From contig JADGAN010000037.1 in assembly GCA_015231955.1 (NCBI GenBank), positions 1 through 56,469 on the forward strand: 56,469 nt of DNA. Direction: 5' to 3'. Below the pieces are notes generated by a model. That model made no database searches. It saw nothing but the letters and a program-made list of their open reading frames with translations, and was not told the DNA's origin. This DNA is from Oligoflexia bacterium. Its GTDB lineage: Bacteria > Bdellovibrionota > Bacteriovoracia > Bacteriovoracales > Bacteriovoracaceae. The stretch's first letter is position 1. Every line of letters starts with the position of its first letter. Below are positions 19,639-28,400 of this stretch, one piece after another. The translations under genes were made by a program, and so were the position numbers.

Positions 19639-20187
19639 ATGAACGTTACTCAAAGACTTAAAGATGAACATCAATTAATTTTAAAATATGTGGCGCTGTT
19701 AGACCGCTACCTGCGGGCCATGAGAAGTAATGCTGCAAAGAGAACATCACTAGCACCCAAACTTTACCAATTTATTTCATTCATCCAAGAGTTCGCGGAC
19801 AAGTACCATCACGCCAAGGAGGAGAATATTCTCTTCCAATATATGGAACGCCCCCATGTGCTTGCCCATTGTAATCCACTACCCCAAATGCTATATGAGC
19901 ATGACAATGGACGGACGTATGTTCAAGAAATGATCGCGGCGCTCGAGAAAAATGAAATTGAAAGCGCTATCACGAGTGCTTATGGATGGCTACATTTGTT
20001 AAGCGATCATATCCATAAAGAAGATAATATTCTCTACCCCATGGGTGAAGAGGGCCTAAACGAAGAGGATAAGCAAGAAATTTTAAAAGATTACGCGCAA
20101 GCAGAAGAGAAGCATCGTGGGGCCGAACTTGAGGCCAAGTACCGCGCTCTCTTAAGTGATTTGGAACGTGAATTAGAGCATGACTAA
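19639..20187 (+). CDS. Hemerythrin-like HHE-domain protein
   Basis: A 182-aa all-helical cytoplasmic protein. The di-iron ligand set is present: H11 in DEHQ, H58 and E62 in HHAKEE, H88 in EHDN, and H124 with E128 in HIHKEDNILYP. Such proteins bind oxygen, nitric oxide or reactive species at a non-heme di-iron site, or store iron. The stop codon overlaps the start of cooC by eight bases, so it is firmly part of the CODH operon; an oxygen-scavenging or sensing role that shields the oxygen-sensitive CO dehydrogenase is an attractive inference. Start ATG follows AAGGAG at good spacing. Confidence 0.88.
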   Translation: MNVTQRLKDEHQLILKYVALLDRYLRAMRSNAAKRTSLAPKLYQFISFIQEFADKYHHAKEENILFQYMERPHVLAHCNPLPQMLYEHDNGRTYVQEMIAALEKNEIESAITSAYGWLHLLSDHIHKEDNILYPMGEEGLNEEDKQEILKDYAQAEEKHRGAELEAKYRALLSDLERELEHD

Positions 20188-20953
20188 TCGAGGAATAAAG
20201 ATAGCAGTGGCCGGCAAAGGTGGTGTAGGGAAAACCATATTCTCTACACTCCTTGCGCACTATTTTTCCCGTCAAAACCACCAAGTGTATGCGATTGATG
20301 CCGATCCCGATGGTAGTTTACTCTTTGCTCTTGGAGCAACAGAGGAGGAGAGGAGTGCGCTTGTTCCTCTGATTGAGATGAAAGCACTGATCGAAGAGCG
20401 CATGGGTGTTGGTGGGTATTACCCCTTAAATCCTCCCGTAGAAGACTTAATCGAAAAGGTTGCAATTAGCATCGGAAAAATTAAAGTTTTGCAAATGGGA
20501 GGCAGCAAGCGAGGAGGAGAGTCCTGCTACTGTCGAGAAAACACTTTTTTACAAGCGATGGTAAACTCACTCCTTTGGAAAACGAGTGATGTGGTGATTT
20601 TGGATATGGGTGCTGGAATTGAACATCTAACCAGAGGAACCGCAAAAGGCGTCGATGCCCTCGTGATTGTAGTAGAACCCACCCTCAATAGCTGTGCCAT
20701 GGGAAAAACCATCAAACAGCTAGCGGCCGATTTAGAGATCAAGAGTATCGTTTATCTCGCCAACAAAATAAGAGGCCATCAAGAGCGAGCATTTGTTTTG
20801 GAACAACTTCAAGGGGAGCAAATCCTTGGTACGCTTCCTTATGAGGAAAAGATCAACACTCTTTATAGGGTCGCTGGAAAACGCACTGATTTTGAATTTG
20901 CTAGCGATTTTGATTATTCGCTACAAAACATTGCAAAATTAATTTTAAAATAA
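20180..20953 (+). CDS. cooC: CO dehydrogenase maturation ATPase CooC
   Basis: A 257-aa MinD/ParA-type ATPase. The P-loop reads GKGGVGKT (residues 12-19, with the signature lysine 13), the Walker B-like stretch is VVILDMGAG, and the CooC-specific CxC pair is at 116-118 (SCYC). In CooC the CxC pair at the dimer interface binds nickel or zinc and ATP hydrolysis drives nickel insertion into the C-cluster of CODH. It is nested between the hemerythrin gene (8-base overlap) and cooS (9-base gap). Confidence 0.93.
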   Translation: MTNRGIKIAVAGKGGVGKTIFSTLLAHYFSRQNHQVYAIDADPDGSLLFALGATEEERSALVPLIEMKALIEERMGVGGYYPLNPPVEDLIEKVAISIGKIKVLQMGGSKRGGESCYCRENTFLQAMVNSLLWKTSDVVILDMGAGIEHLTRGTAKGVDALVIVVEPTLNSCAMGKTIKQLAADLEIKSIVYLANKIRGHQERAFVLEQLQGEQILGTLPYEEKINTLYRVAGKRTDFEFASDFDYSLQNIAKLILK

Positions 20954-20962
20954 AGAGTAAAT

Positions 20963-22870
20963 ATGAGTAGTAGTAGTAGTAATAGTAGTAATAATAATGA
21001 TGATCAAATGCTAAAGAGGGCGCGTGAGCTTGGAATCGTGACGGCCGCAGATCGCTACCGGGCGCAAACTCCCAAGTGCCAATTTGGAGAGACAGGTATT
21101 TGCTGTACCGTTTGTTTGCAAGGCCCTTGCCGGATTACTAAAAAACCAGGAATGGACAGAGGAGTTTGCGGTGCTAATGCCGACACCATCGTTGCAAGAA
21201 ATTTGGTGAGGCACCTCGTATTTGGTGCCGCTGGACACTCCGATCATGCACGCGAAATGGTGCTGGCACTAAAGGGTGTCGGAGAAGGAAGCGTCAAAGA
21301 TTATAAAATTTCCGATCCTAAAAAGCTTCAGCATCTAGCAGAAAAACTAGGTCTAACAGATGCACAAACACAAGATGAAAAAGCATTAGCACTCTTCGTG
21401 GCCAATAAGTGTTTGCAAGATTTTTGGAAATATGATGCCTCTCCTTGTCTATGGTCACAAGCAAACCTCGATGCCAAAGCACTGGCTAAATTGCAAGAGA
21501 TTGCTATTCTTCCCTCGGCCATTGATCGTGAGATTGTACATATTTTACACCAACTCAACATGGGCACCGATGCTGATCCCTTCAATATTTTGCTCTCGGG
21601 ACTACGAGCGGGCATGATCGATTTTACAGGAATGTCGATGGCCACTGCAGTAACCGATATTTTATTTGGAGTCCCTTATCCCGTAGTCACAGAAGCAAAT
21701 TTGGGTGTGCTGAAAAAAACGCAAATCAACATTGCCGTTCATGGGCACAACCCCCTTTTAAGTCAAGTCATCGTCTATGCTGCCAAAGAGTTACATAAGG
21801 AGGCCTTAGAGGCCGGTGCCTCCGAAGGCATCAATATTGTCGGGATTTGTTGCACGGGCAATGAACTGCTGATGAGAGAGGGAATCACCAGTGTGGCCAA
21901 CTATGGAACACAAGAGTTGGCCGTGATCACAGGGGTACTCGATGCCATGGTTGTCGATGTTCAATGTATTAATCCTGCACTCAAAGAGATTTGCCAAGCT
22001 TTTCACACCACCTTAATCACCACCTCCCCACGCGCGAAAATGAGTGGAGTTATGCATGTGGAGTTTGAGACCACAAGCGCACTAGAAAGCGCTTTACGCA
22101 TTACCAGAGAGGCCATTGCAAGTTTTAAAAGACGAGACGATACACTCATTCACATTCCAGATTATAAAGCAGAGGTGATCGGTGGTTTTAGTGTCGAGGC
22201 GATGCTGGCACTCTTTGCAAAAATAGAGTGCGATCATCCCATGCGAGTGCTCGCCAATGCGATCAGCAACAAAACCATCAAAGGCATCTGTGCCTTTATC
22301 GGTTGCAACAACCACCGTGTAGAACAAGACCAAAATATTACCACCATGGCCCGAGAGTTAGCACAAAAAGATGTCTTCATCCTCTCTACAGGATGCGCCT
22401 CCGGGGCCTTAGCAAAAGCAGGCCTTATGTCCTCTTTGGCGGTAGAAAAATATGCAGGTCCTGGGCTCAAACATTTTCTAAAACAGCTAGAGGCCAAATC
22501 CACACTAGCGTGTGGACTCCCTTTGGTCTTTAATATGGGCGCCTGTGTGGACAACAGTCGTGTAGCTTTGCTATGGAAACTCCTTGCCGAAGAGATGAAC
22601 CTTCCCCTTTCTTGCTTACCGGTTGTCGCCAGCTCCCCTGAAATCATGTCAGAAAAAGCGCTCGCCATCGGTTGCTGGATGGTTGCCATTGGGGTTCCGG
22701 TAGTGGTCAGCATTCCTCTTCCCGTTACTGGCAGTGCTTATGTAACGGAGTTACTAACCACAAAATTAAAAGATATTGTTGGTGGATATTTTTCCATAGA
22801 ACCAGATCCCCTGGCCGCTACCAAAATCATCGATGGCATTTTACAAGAACGCATTTTAAAAACTTGCTGA
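20963..22870 (+). CDS. cooS: Anaerobic nickel carbon-monoxide dehydrogenase catalytic subunit CooS
   Basis: A 635-aa CODH that oxidises CO to CO2 (or the reverse). The D-cluster cysteines are C39 and C47 and the B-cluster cysteines C48, C51, C56 and C69, all in the N-terminal CQFGETGICCTVC...CRI region. C-cluster ligands are present in order: H260, a cysteine in GICCTGNE (296/297), C335, C448, C478 and C528. The catalytic lysine is in EIMSEKALAIG (565). The protein is therefore expected to be active. The N-terminus carries a Ser/Asn run encoded by AGT/AAT triplets. No CooF ferredoxin, Ech or Coo hydrogenase, or acetyl-CoA synthase is encoded nearby, so its electron acceptor is unknown. Confidence 0.96.
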   Translation: MSSSSSNSSNNNDDQMLKRARELGIVTAADRYRAQTPKCQFGETGICCTVCLQGPCRITKKPGMDRGVCGANADTIVARNLVRHLVFGAAGHSDHAREMVLALKGVGEGSVKDYKISDPKKLQHLAEKLGLTDAQTQDEKALALFVANKCLQDFWKYDASPCLWSQANLDAKALAKLQEIAILPSAIDREIVHILHQLNMGTDADPFNILLSGLRAGMIDFTGMSMATAVTDILFGVPYPVVTEANLGVLKKTQINIAVHGHNPLLSQVIVYAAKELHKEALEAGASEGINIVGICCTGNELLMREGITSVANYGTQELAVITGVLDAMVVDVQCINPALKEICQAFHTTLITTSPRAKMSGVMHVEFETTSALESALRITREAIASFKRRDDTLIHIPDYKAEVIGGFSVEAMLALFAKIECDHPMRVLANAISNKTIKGICAFIGCNNHRVEQDQNITTMARELAQKDVFILSTGCASGALAKAGLMSSLAVEKYAGPGLKHFLKQLEAKSTLACGLPLVFNMGACVDNSRVALLWKLLAEEMNLPLSCLPVVASSPEIMSEKALAIGCWMVAIGVPVVVSIPLPVTGSAYVTELLTTKLKDIVGGYFSIEPDPLAATKIIDGILQERILKTC

Positions 22871-23010
22871 CGTTTCCCTGGTTTACCCCGAAAATAAGAC
22901 TTCACATGCCCTGATTTAGGTATAAAATAGAGCGTATGGAGAAAATAACCGGAGTAAACACTTGAAAAGGTAAGCTTTCGACTATTTAAAACGATGGATA
23001 GAAAGAAAAA

Positions 23011-24282
23011 ATGCGAAACCCCCTCATCATAAGAGGCGCACGACAGGTTGGCAAATCAACTTTAGTCCATCTTTTCTGCAAACAAGAGAACATCACATTG
23101 CTCGAGATGAATCTCGAGATCGAGTCTCTCAAGTCCATTCATCATGAAAACTTTAAATTGCAATCACTCTTAGATGAGATACAACTCAAAAAACGATGTA
23201 AAATCGACAAGAATACGCTTATCTTTTTTGATGAAATCCAGGAATCACCACGACTCCTTAAACTTCTTCGATATTTTTATGAAGAGGCCCCCCATCTAAA
23301 AATAATGGCCGCGGGTTCTCTTTTAGAGATTACTTTAAAGTCAGAAAATTTCTCTTTTCCTGTAGGCCGGGTTGAGTTTTATCATTTAGGACCGCTCTCC
23401 TTTCGAGAGTTTTTATTAGCAACCAGTCGTGAATTTTTAGATGAAAAACTTTTAAACTTTGATTTTTCTGAAGAGGTTCACCAAGAGGGAATCAATGCTT
23501 TACGAGAATACTTCTATGTAGGTGGGATGCCTCAGGCGGTAAAAGAGTTTAGTGAGAGTCAGGGCCTTCTCGAAATGAGAAGAATCCAATCACAAATTAT
23601 TCAAACCTACCAGATGGATTTTCCAAAGTATAACCGGCGGATTAATCTTGATAGGATCTCTCGCATCTTTTCTTCAATGGCACTTCATATTGGCAAAAAA
23701 GTGATTTATTCAAAAATAGATGCAGAGTCAAGTTCTCGCGATACCAAAAGAGTTTTAGAGATCTTGATGGATGCCAGAGTTCTTCTCCCTTGCATCCACT
23801 CTTGTGGAAATAATTCACCTTTGGCGGGTGAATCTGATCCTGCAATTTTAAAGACATACTTTATAGATATTGGTCTTTTAGGTGCAATGCTGAATTTAGA
23901 TTTAGAAACTATCGATTATGAATTTAAAAATTTATTCAATTTAAGAGGGTGTTTGGCAGAACAATTTGTAGCACAACACCTCTTCTTTGCTAACTCCGAA
24001 TACTCACTTCCCTCTCTCTTTTATCATTTAAGAGATAAGGGGACACAAAAAGCAGAGATCGACTTTCTTTTTGAAAAAAAATCCAAAATTTATCCAATGG
24101 AGATAAAATCGTCTGCAAAAGGACATTTAAAATCTTTGAAATATTTTTGTGATTCGAAAAAATCTCCAGCAGGCATCAAAATATCGTTAGCACCATACTC
24201 TGTTGAAGAGATGGCCTTTGGTGCTTCTCCTCTCATAAATATCCCTCTTTATGCAATAGAATACTGGATCTCGCGTCAATGA
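23011..24282 (+). CDS. DUF4143 AAA-type ATPase with damaged 5' end
   Basis: A 423-aa open frame starting ATG at 23011. The P-loop GARQVGKST comes at residues 9-17, the Walker B-like FFDEIQES near 75, and a C-terminal DUF4143 domain with a nuclease-like core AEIDFLF...PMEIKSS (D then ExK). The family is common, mobile and of uncertain function; some are suggested antitoxin-like or defence ATPases. It starts too close to the P-loop. The missing N-terminus is encoded just upstream in another frame, from a TTG at 22962 with GGAG before it, interrupted by a TAA at 22971-22973 and put out of frame by a run of five Cs at 23019-23023. The gene is therefore likely a pseudogene or expressed in truncated form. 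Confidence 0.8.
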   Translation: MRNPLIIRGARQVGKSTLVHLFCKQENITLLEMNLEIESLKSIHHENFKLQSLLDEIQLKKRCKIDKNTLIFFDEIQESPRLLKLLRYFYEEAPHLKIMAAGSLLEITLKSENFSFPVGRVEFYHLGPLSFREFLLATSREFLDEKLLNFDFSEEVHQEGINALREYFYVGGMPQAVKEFSESQGLLEMRRIQSQIIQTYQMDFPKYNRRINLDRISRIFSSMALHIGKKVIYSKIDAESSSRDTKRVLEILMDARVLLPCIHSCGNNSPLAGESDPAILKTYFIDIGLLGAMLNLDLETIDYEFKNLFNLRGCLAEQFVAQHLFFANSEYSLPSLFYHLRDKGTQKAEIDFLFEKKSKIYPMEIKSSAKGHLKSLKYFCDSKKSPAGIKISLAPYSVEEMAFGASPLINIPLYAIEYWISRQ

Positions 24283-24403
24283 CCTCTCCTACTCGTCCGC
24301 TGGAATAATTCATGAAAAAATATTTTGAGATCGTAAGACAACTAAACGGCCTTATATGGATAATTAAATCTCACTTTCCCCAAGGCAACTGGCACCACCC
24401 ATT

Positions 24404-25243
24404 TTATATTTTGATGAATTGAATATTTCTAAAATATGTAGACCAAGTAAATATGGTGGAGCAAGTGGCATCACCAGGATATGTTGATTCTGATTCTGTG
24501 GTGATATTGATGGCCACTTCATTTCCCCAGTCTGTGTGCTCTACAAGACATAAATCAATATTAGTAAGATCAATTGTTTGTCCATCAATAGTTATTGAGA
24601 CATATTTTCTTGTTTCGAAATTTGCAATGAGTTCGAACGTGTGCCATTGGTTATCGGGAGTAATAGTTATTCCGGTATTGTATAGTTGTAAGTTGGTTGT
24701 ATAAATAAAGAGTTTGCCATAAGTTGATTCCCATGGATTGAGCGACCAGTAAATTGCGGCCTCTGCAGTCCATTTATTTGCATTCCATAATGCATTCCTT
24801 CCGTCCCACAGCTGAATCATAAGATGAACTGCTTGTGGATTGCTTCTTTGGGTAATGTCTGCCAAAGGTGTGTTTGGCAGTTTAACTTGATAACTATATT
24901 TGTATGTACCCAAAGAGATGTTCGTACCATTTGGAAAGCTTTCAAGAAATTGTTTGGTTCCGATTGCATTGACCCACGTATTCGTCTCATTAGAATTGGC
25001 GGTCACAATACCATAATCAGCATTACTACTAAGGGCCACATCACTTGCTGTGCATTCACAACTGGTGGTTCCTCCTGGATTGCACTCGGGGTTTACTGTA
25101 TGCCCAATGAGGTTGCTAGAAGAATAGAGCGTTATTGCGGATGCTGGAGCTATGTACTTTGGAGCATTAGCATCCGAACAAGTGGTCAAATAGATCAAGA
25201 AAATGAGAGGTATTGCAACAGTAGAGAGCTTATTTAATAGCAT
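24404..25243 (-). CDS. Hypothetical lipoprotein, possibly concanavalin-like fold
   Basis: A 279-aa exported protein with a hydrophobic signal and lipobox YLTTC (cysteine 22). Its ATG follows GGAG by eight bases. The mature part is rich in Thr, Asn, Trp and Tyr and looks all-beta. The pattern of a strand-rich body with QWHTFELIANFETRKYVSITIDG recalls LamG/concanavalin-like lectin or polysaccharide-lyase folds, but no catalytic motif can be pointed to. A Cys cluster (NPECNPGGTTSCECT) lies just after the signal. It is on the same strand as the giant repeat lipoprotein upstream, separated by 235 bases with nothing recognisable in them. Confidence 0.55.
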   Translation of the reverse strand: MLLNKLSTVAIPLIFLIYLTTCSDANAPKYIAPASAITLYSSSNLIGHTVNPECNPGGTTSCECTASDVALSSNADYGIVTANSNETNTWVNAIGTKQFLESFPNGTNISLGTYKYSYQVKLPNTPLADITQRSNPQAVHLMIQLWDGRNALWNANKWTAEAAIYWSLNPWESTYGKLFIYTTNLQLYNTGITITPDNQWHTFELIANFETRKYVSITIDGQTIDLTNIDLCLVEHTDWGNEVAINITTESESTYPGDATCSTIFTWSTYFRNIQFIKI

Positions 25244-25478
25244 TATTCATTCTCCAAATGATGAATTTTTAACTTTCTTTTGTGGGAATATTTTCTTCTA
25301 TCTTGCAGTATTGCACAAGATGCTTTCGGGGAATTCTATTAATATTTTTGATCTTGATATAAAAAAATGAGGCCAATCTCCTCGAGGTAGCGAGGAACAC
25401 CTCCAGAAGCAGTACCCTGACGCAAACCTTGTAACTTTGCGATAAAGAGAACCTACTCTGGATTATTTTCCCTTTTAA

Positions 25479-28400
25479 CTAAAAGTAGTTGTAGCTGATG
25501 ACCACTGTCGATCCCTTCGCTGGCACGGGGGTTAATGTTAAAGATTTACCATCCCCCGACAATGTCCAGCCGCTGGTCTCTACACCATTCACACGCACGT
25601 GCACACTTTCTCGAACTAGTGTCCCTGGACAATTAAGTGAAAAGGAGTCCAAAATTTTGGTAATGCTTGCGCTCAAATTTGTGAGCAAGGTCTGTGCAGT
25701 GTCTGTAGTTTTGATAAGATCATTAATGTTTAAATAGAGTCCGCCAATTTTCGCAACTGTCTCTTGATATTTGCTTGCAAGATCTTTACTAGGATTAATC
25801 ACTGCAAACATCTTTAAAAGTGATGGCCGGCCACTTTTCACAGATTGAAAATCGCTAACCCAATAATCGACAGTAGATGCAGATTGCTCATTCTCATCAC
25901 TAAAAATAATAAAAACTAAAGCACGGGAAGAGTCATTCCAAGAAATTGAGGGATTATTGACATAAGCGGACTGAATGGATTTAAACGGCTGCTCCATGGA
26001 AGATCCACGAGTTCCAACATTAACAATATTTTTAAAATTATTGATAAACGTTGTCTTATTTTGGGCCAAAGTGGTGTGATTAAACTGATAGTTTACATCG
26101 CTTGCTACCTTTAAGAATTGTCCTTTATAGTTGTCCGTATCACTGGTGATGAAATACATATTAAATTTATAAGTCACACTCTTGGTGAAATCGTTAATGA
26201 AAGCATCAAAATTATTGGCCAATGCCTGTTGCTCATTACCCATGGAGCTAGAGTTGTCGATAACCCAAAGGATATCCACTCCATTTAGCACACTATCTTC
26301 TGTAATCGTAAAGGTTTCACTCTTGGAATAGTAGTTATCAAGCTTAAAGATTACAGTTGCCACAGCGGATTCTAAATCAGTGTCATCAACAACTTTGTAA
26401 GTAAAAGAGTCCTCTCCACCCACCTCTCCTAAATTAGGATGATACTCACAACTACGAATTCCTTTCGTAATCGCCCCATTGACGAAACAATTTTTCAGCG
26501 CTCCCCGCTTGGGGTTGCTGACCACCACATATTTTAAATTCTCGGCAATAGTATCACCATCACTGGCCTGACTAACCATAAAAGATGCCGGGGTATTAAT
26601 TTTTACAGAAATCGGTGGGGTCTCCTTTGTGGTTGGAGCATAAATGAATTGTTCAATGGTAATAGAAACAGTTGCCAGCGTTTGCGACTCATTTCCCAGC
26701 ACATCTTTTACTTTGTAAGTAAAGAAGTCACTTCCACCTTTGACAGACGGTGTATATTTGCATTCTCTACTGGTCGCTGGACTAAAACAACTTAAATTCC
26801 CGTGCTGTACATTTTCTACCAAAATATAATTTAATCCACTCCTATGCTCAGGGATAGAATCATTTGCTAAAGAGACGCTAAAGCTCTTAGCTTGTCCAAA
26901 TGTCACACTTATACTTTGATTACTCCCCACCGCTGGCGGAGGTAAAATCTTAATGGTGACTATTGCGGGAACTAGCGATTCATTGTTATGGCCATCAACC
27001 ACCACATATTCAAAAGAGTCTTCCCCTCCTGCTTTCATAGTCGTATTGGGTGTATAGAGACAGCTACGATTGGCCATACCTTGAAAGCAACTGCTTAAAG
27101 TACCATTGGTCGGTGGTCGTTTCACTTTGTAGCTAAGGGAGGCCTCTGCCGTCTCCATATCGAATCCTTTGTTAACCAGGAATGATGGGGAGTTTTTATA
27201 TTCTGCCACCACCTCTTGGTCTGCCCCGACTCTTGGTGGATAGGCAATCTTAAAGGTAACCTTTGCCGTCATGTTGGAAACGTTGCCTTTGCTATCGATA
27301 ATTTTATAAGTAAAAGAGTCCTCTGCTGCACTGATGTTGGCATTGGTCGTATAGCTACATGCAAGTGGTGTTGCTCCAGCAAAACAAGTAAGTGTTCCCT
27401 CGGTGACATTTTTTTCAATAACGTAGCTGAGGGACTCTTGAGCGTCATCATAGTCACTACCAGCATTGACATTAAAATTTTGTGTCTTTTGATGTAAAAC
27501 ATTGATGATCTGATTATTGCCAACATGAGGACGATGGAGCAGATTGATAAAAACCGTTGTGGGAAGAGACTCATTACCGAGAGTATCGTAAGCAGCATAA
27601 CTAAAACTATCTCCTAGCGTAGGGGTCGTGCTGGTGTAAAGGCAAGCAAGTCCCATGACATCCATGCAGCTGAGCGATCCGAATTGAGGTTGTTTAATAA
27701 TTTTATACCTCAAAACATGTAGAGGATTGCTATCCAATCCGGCGTTTAAAGAGATGTTACTAAGGCCTGGGTAGTTGTAATTTCCAATCAACAATCCTAC
27801 GCTATCTCCATAATAAAGAGTTATTGGGTCATTTTTTGCAATTGTGGGTGCAGCTAAAATTTTTATATTTACTGTGCTGGGATTAGAGTTGAGCAATCCA
27901 TCGCTTACCGTATATTGGAAGGAGTCACTTCCAGAAGTAATCGTAGGAGTATAAGTACACTCCCGAGCAAAGCAATATAAATTTCCATACTCTGGATATT
28001 TTATAACTGTGTACGTGAGCTTATCCTGTGTACTATCAAGATCAGTGGCGGCGATAATCTCAAAGGGGGGATTTTTATTGTACTCCACCACAACCTCTTG
28101 ACCACTGGCCGCTACCGGTGGGTGGAGCAAGGAAATATTGAAATTCACAGTGATGGGCAACGACTCTTTTTTGCTAAAGTTATCAATAATGGTGTACTTT
28201 AAAGTATCCTCTCCACCATTGGTCGTAGACGTATAGGTGCACCGTCTATTGCTGTTGATAAAACAATCTGTAAGTGTACCCTTTGTTGGCCCAGTATGCA
28301 GTTTATAACTAAAAGTCGGATAAGGATTATCATAGCGCTTGGTTTCTAACTTTCCTTCACTTACATCGAAAATATTGCTACTGCCGTATGCAACGGTAAG

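Noticed and set aside
20180-22870. Full Wood-Ljungdahl or CO-dependent hydrogenase cluster
   Set aside because: Only cooC and cooS are present; no acs, cooF or hydrogenase genes in the flanking sequence.
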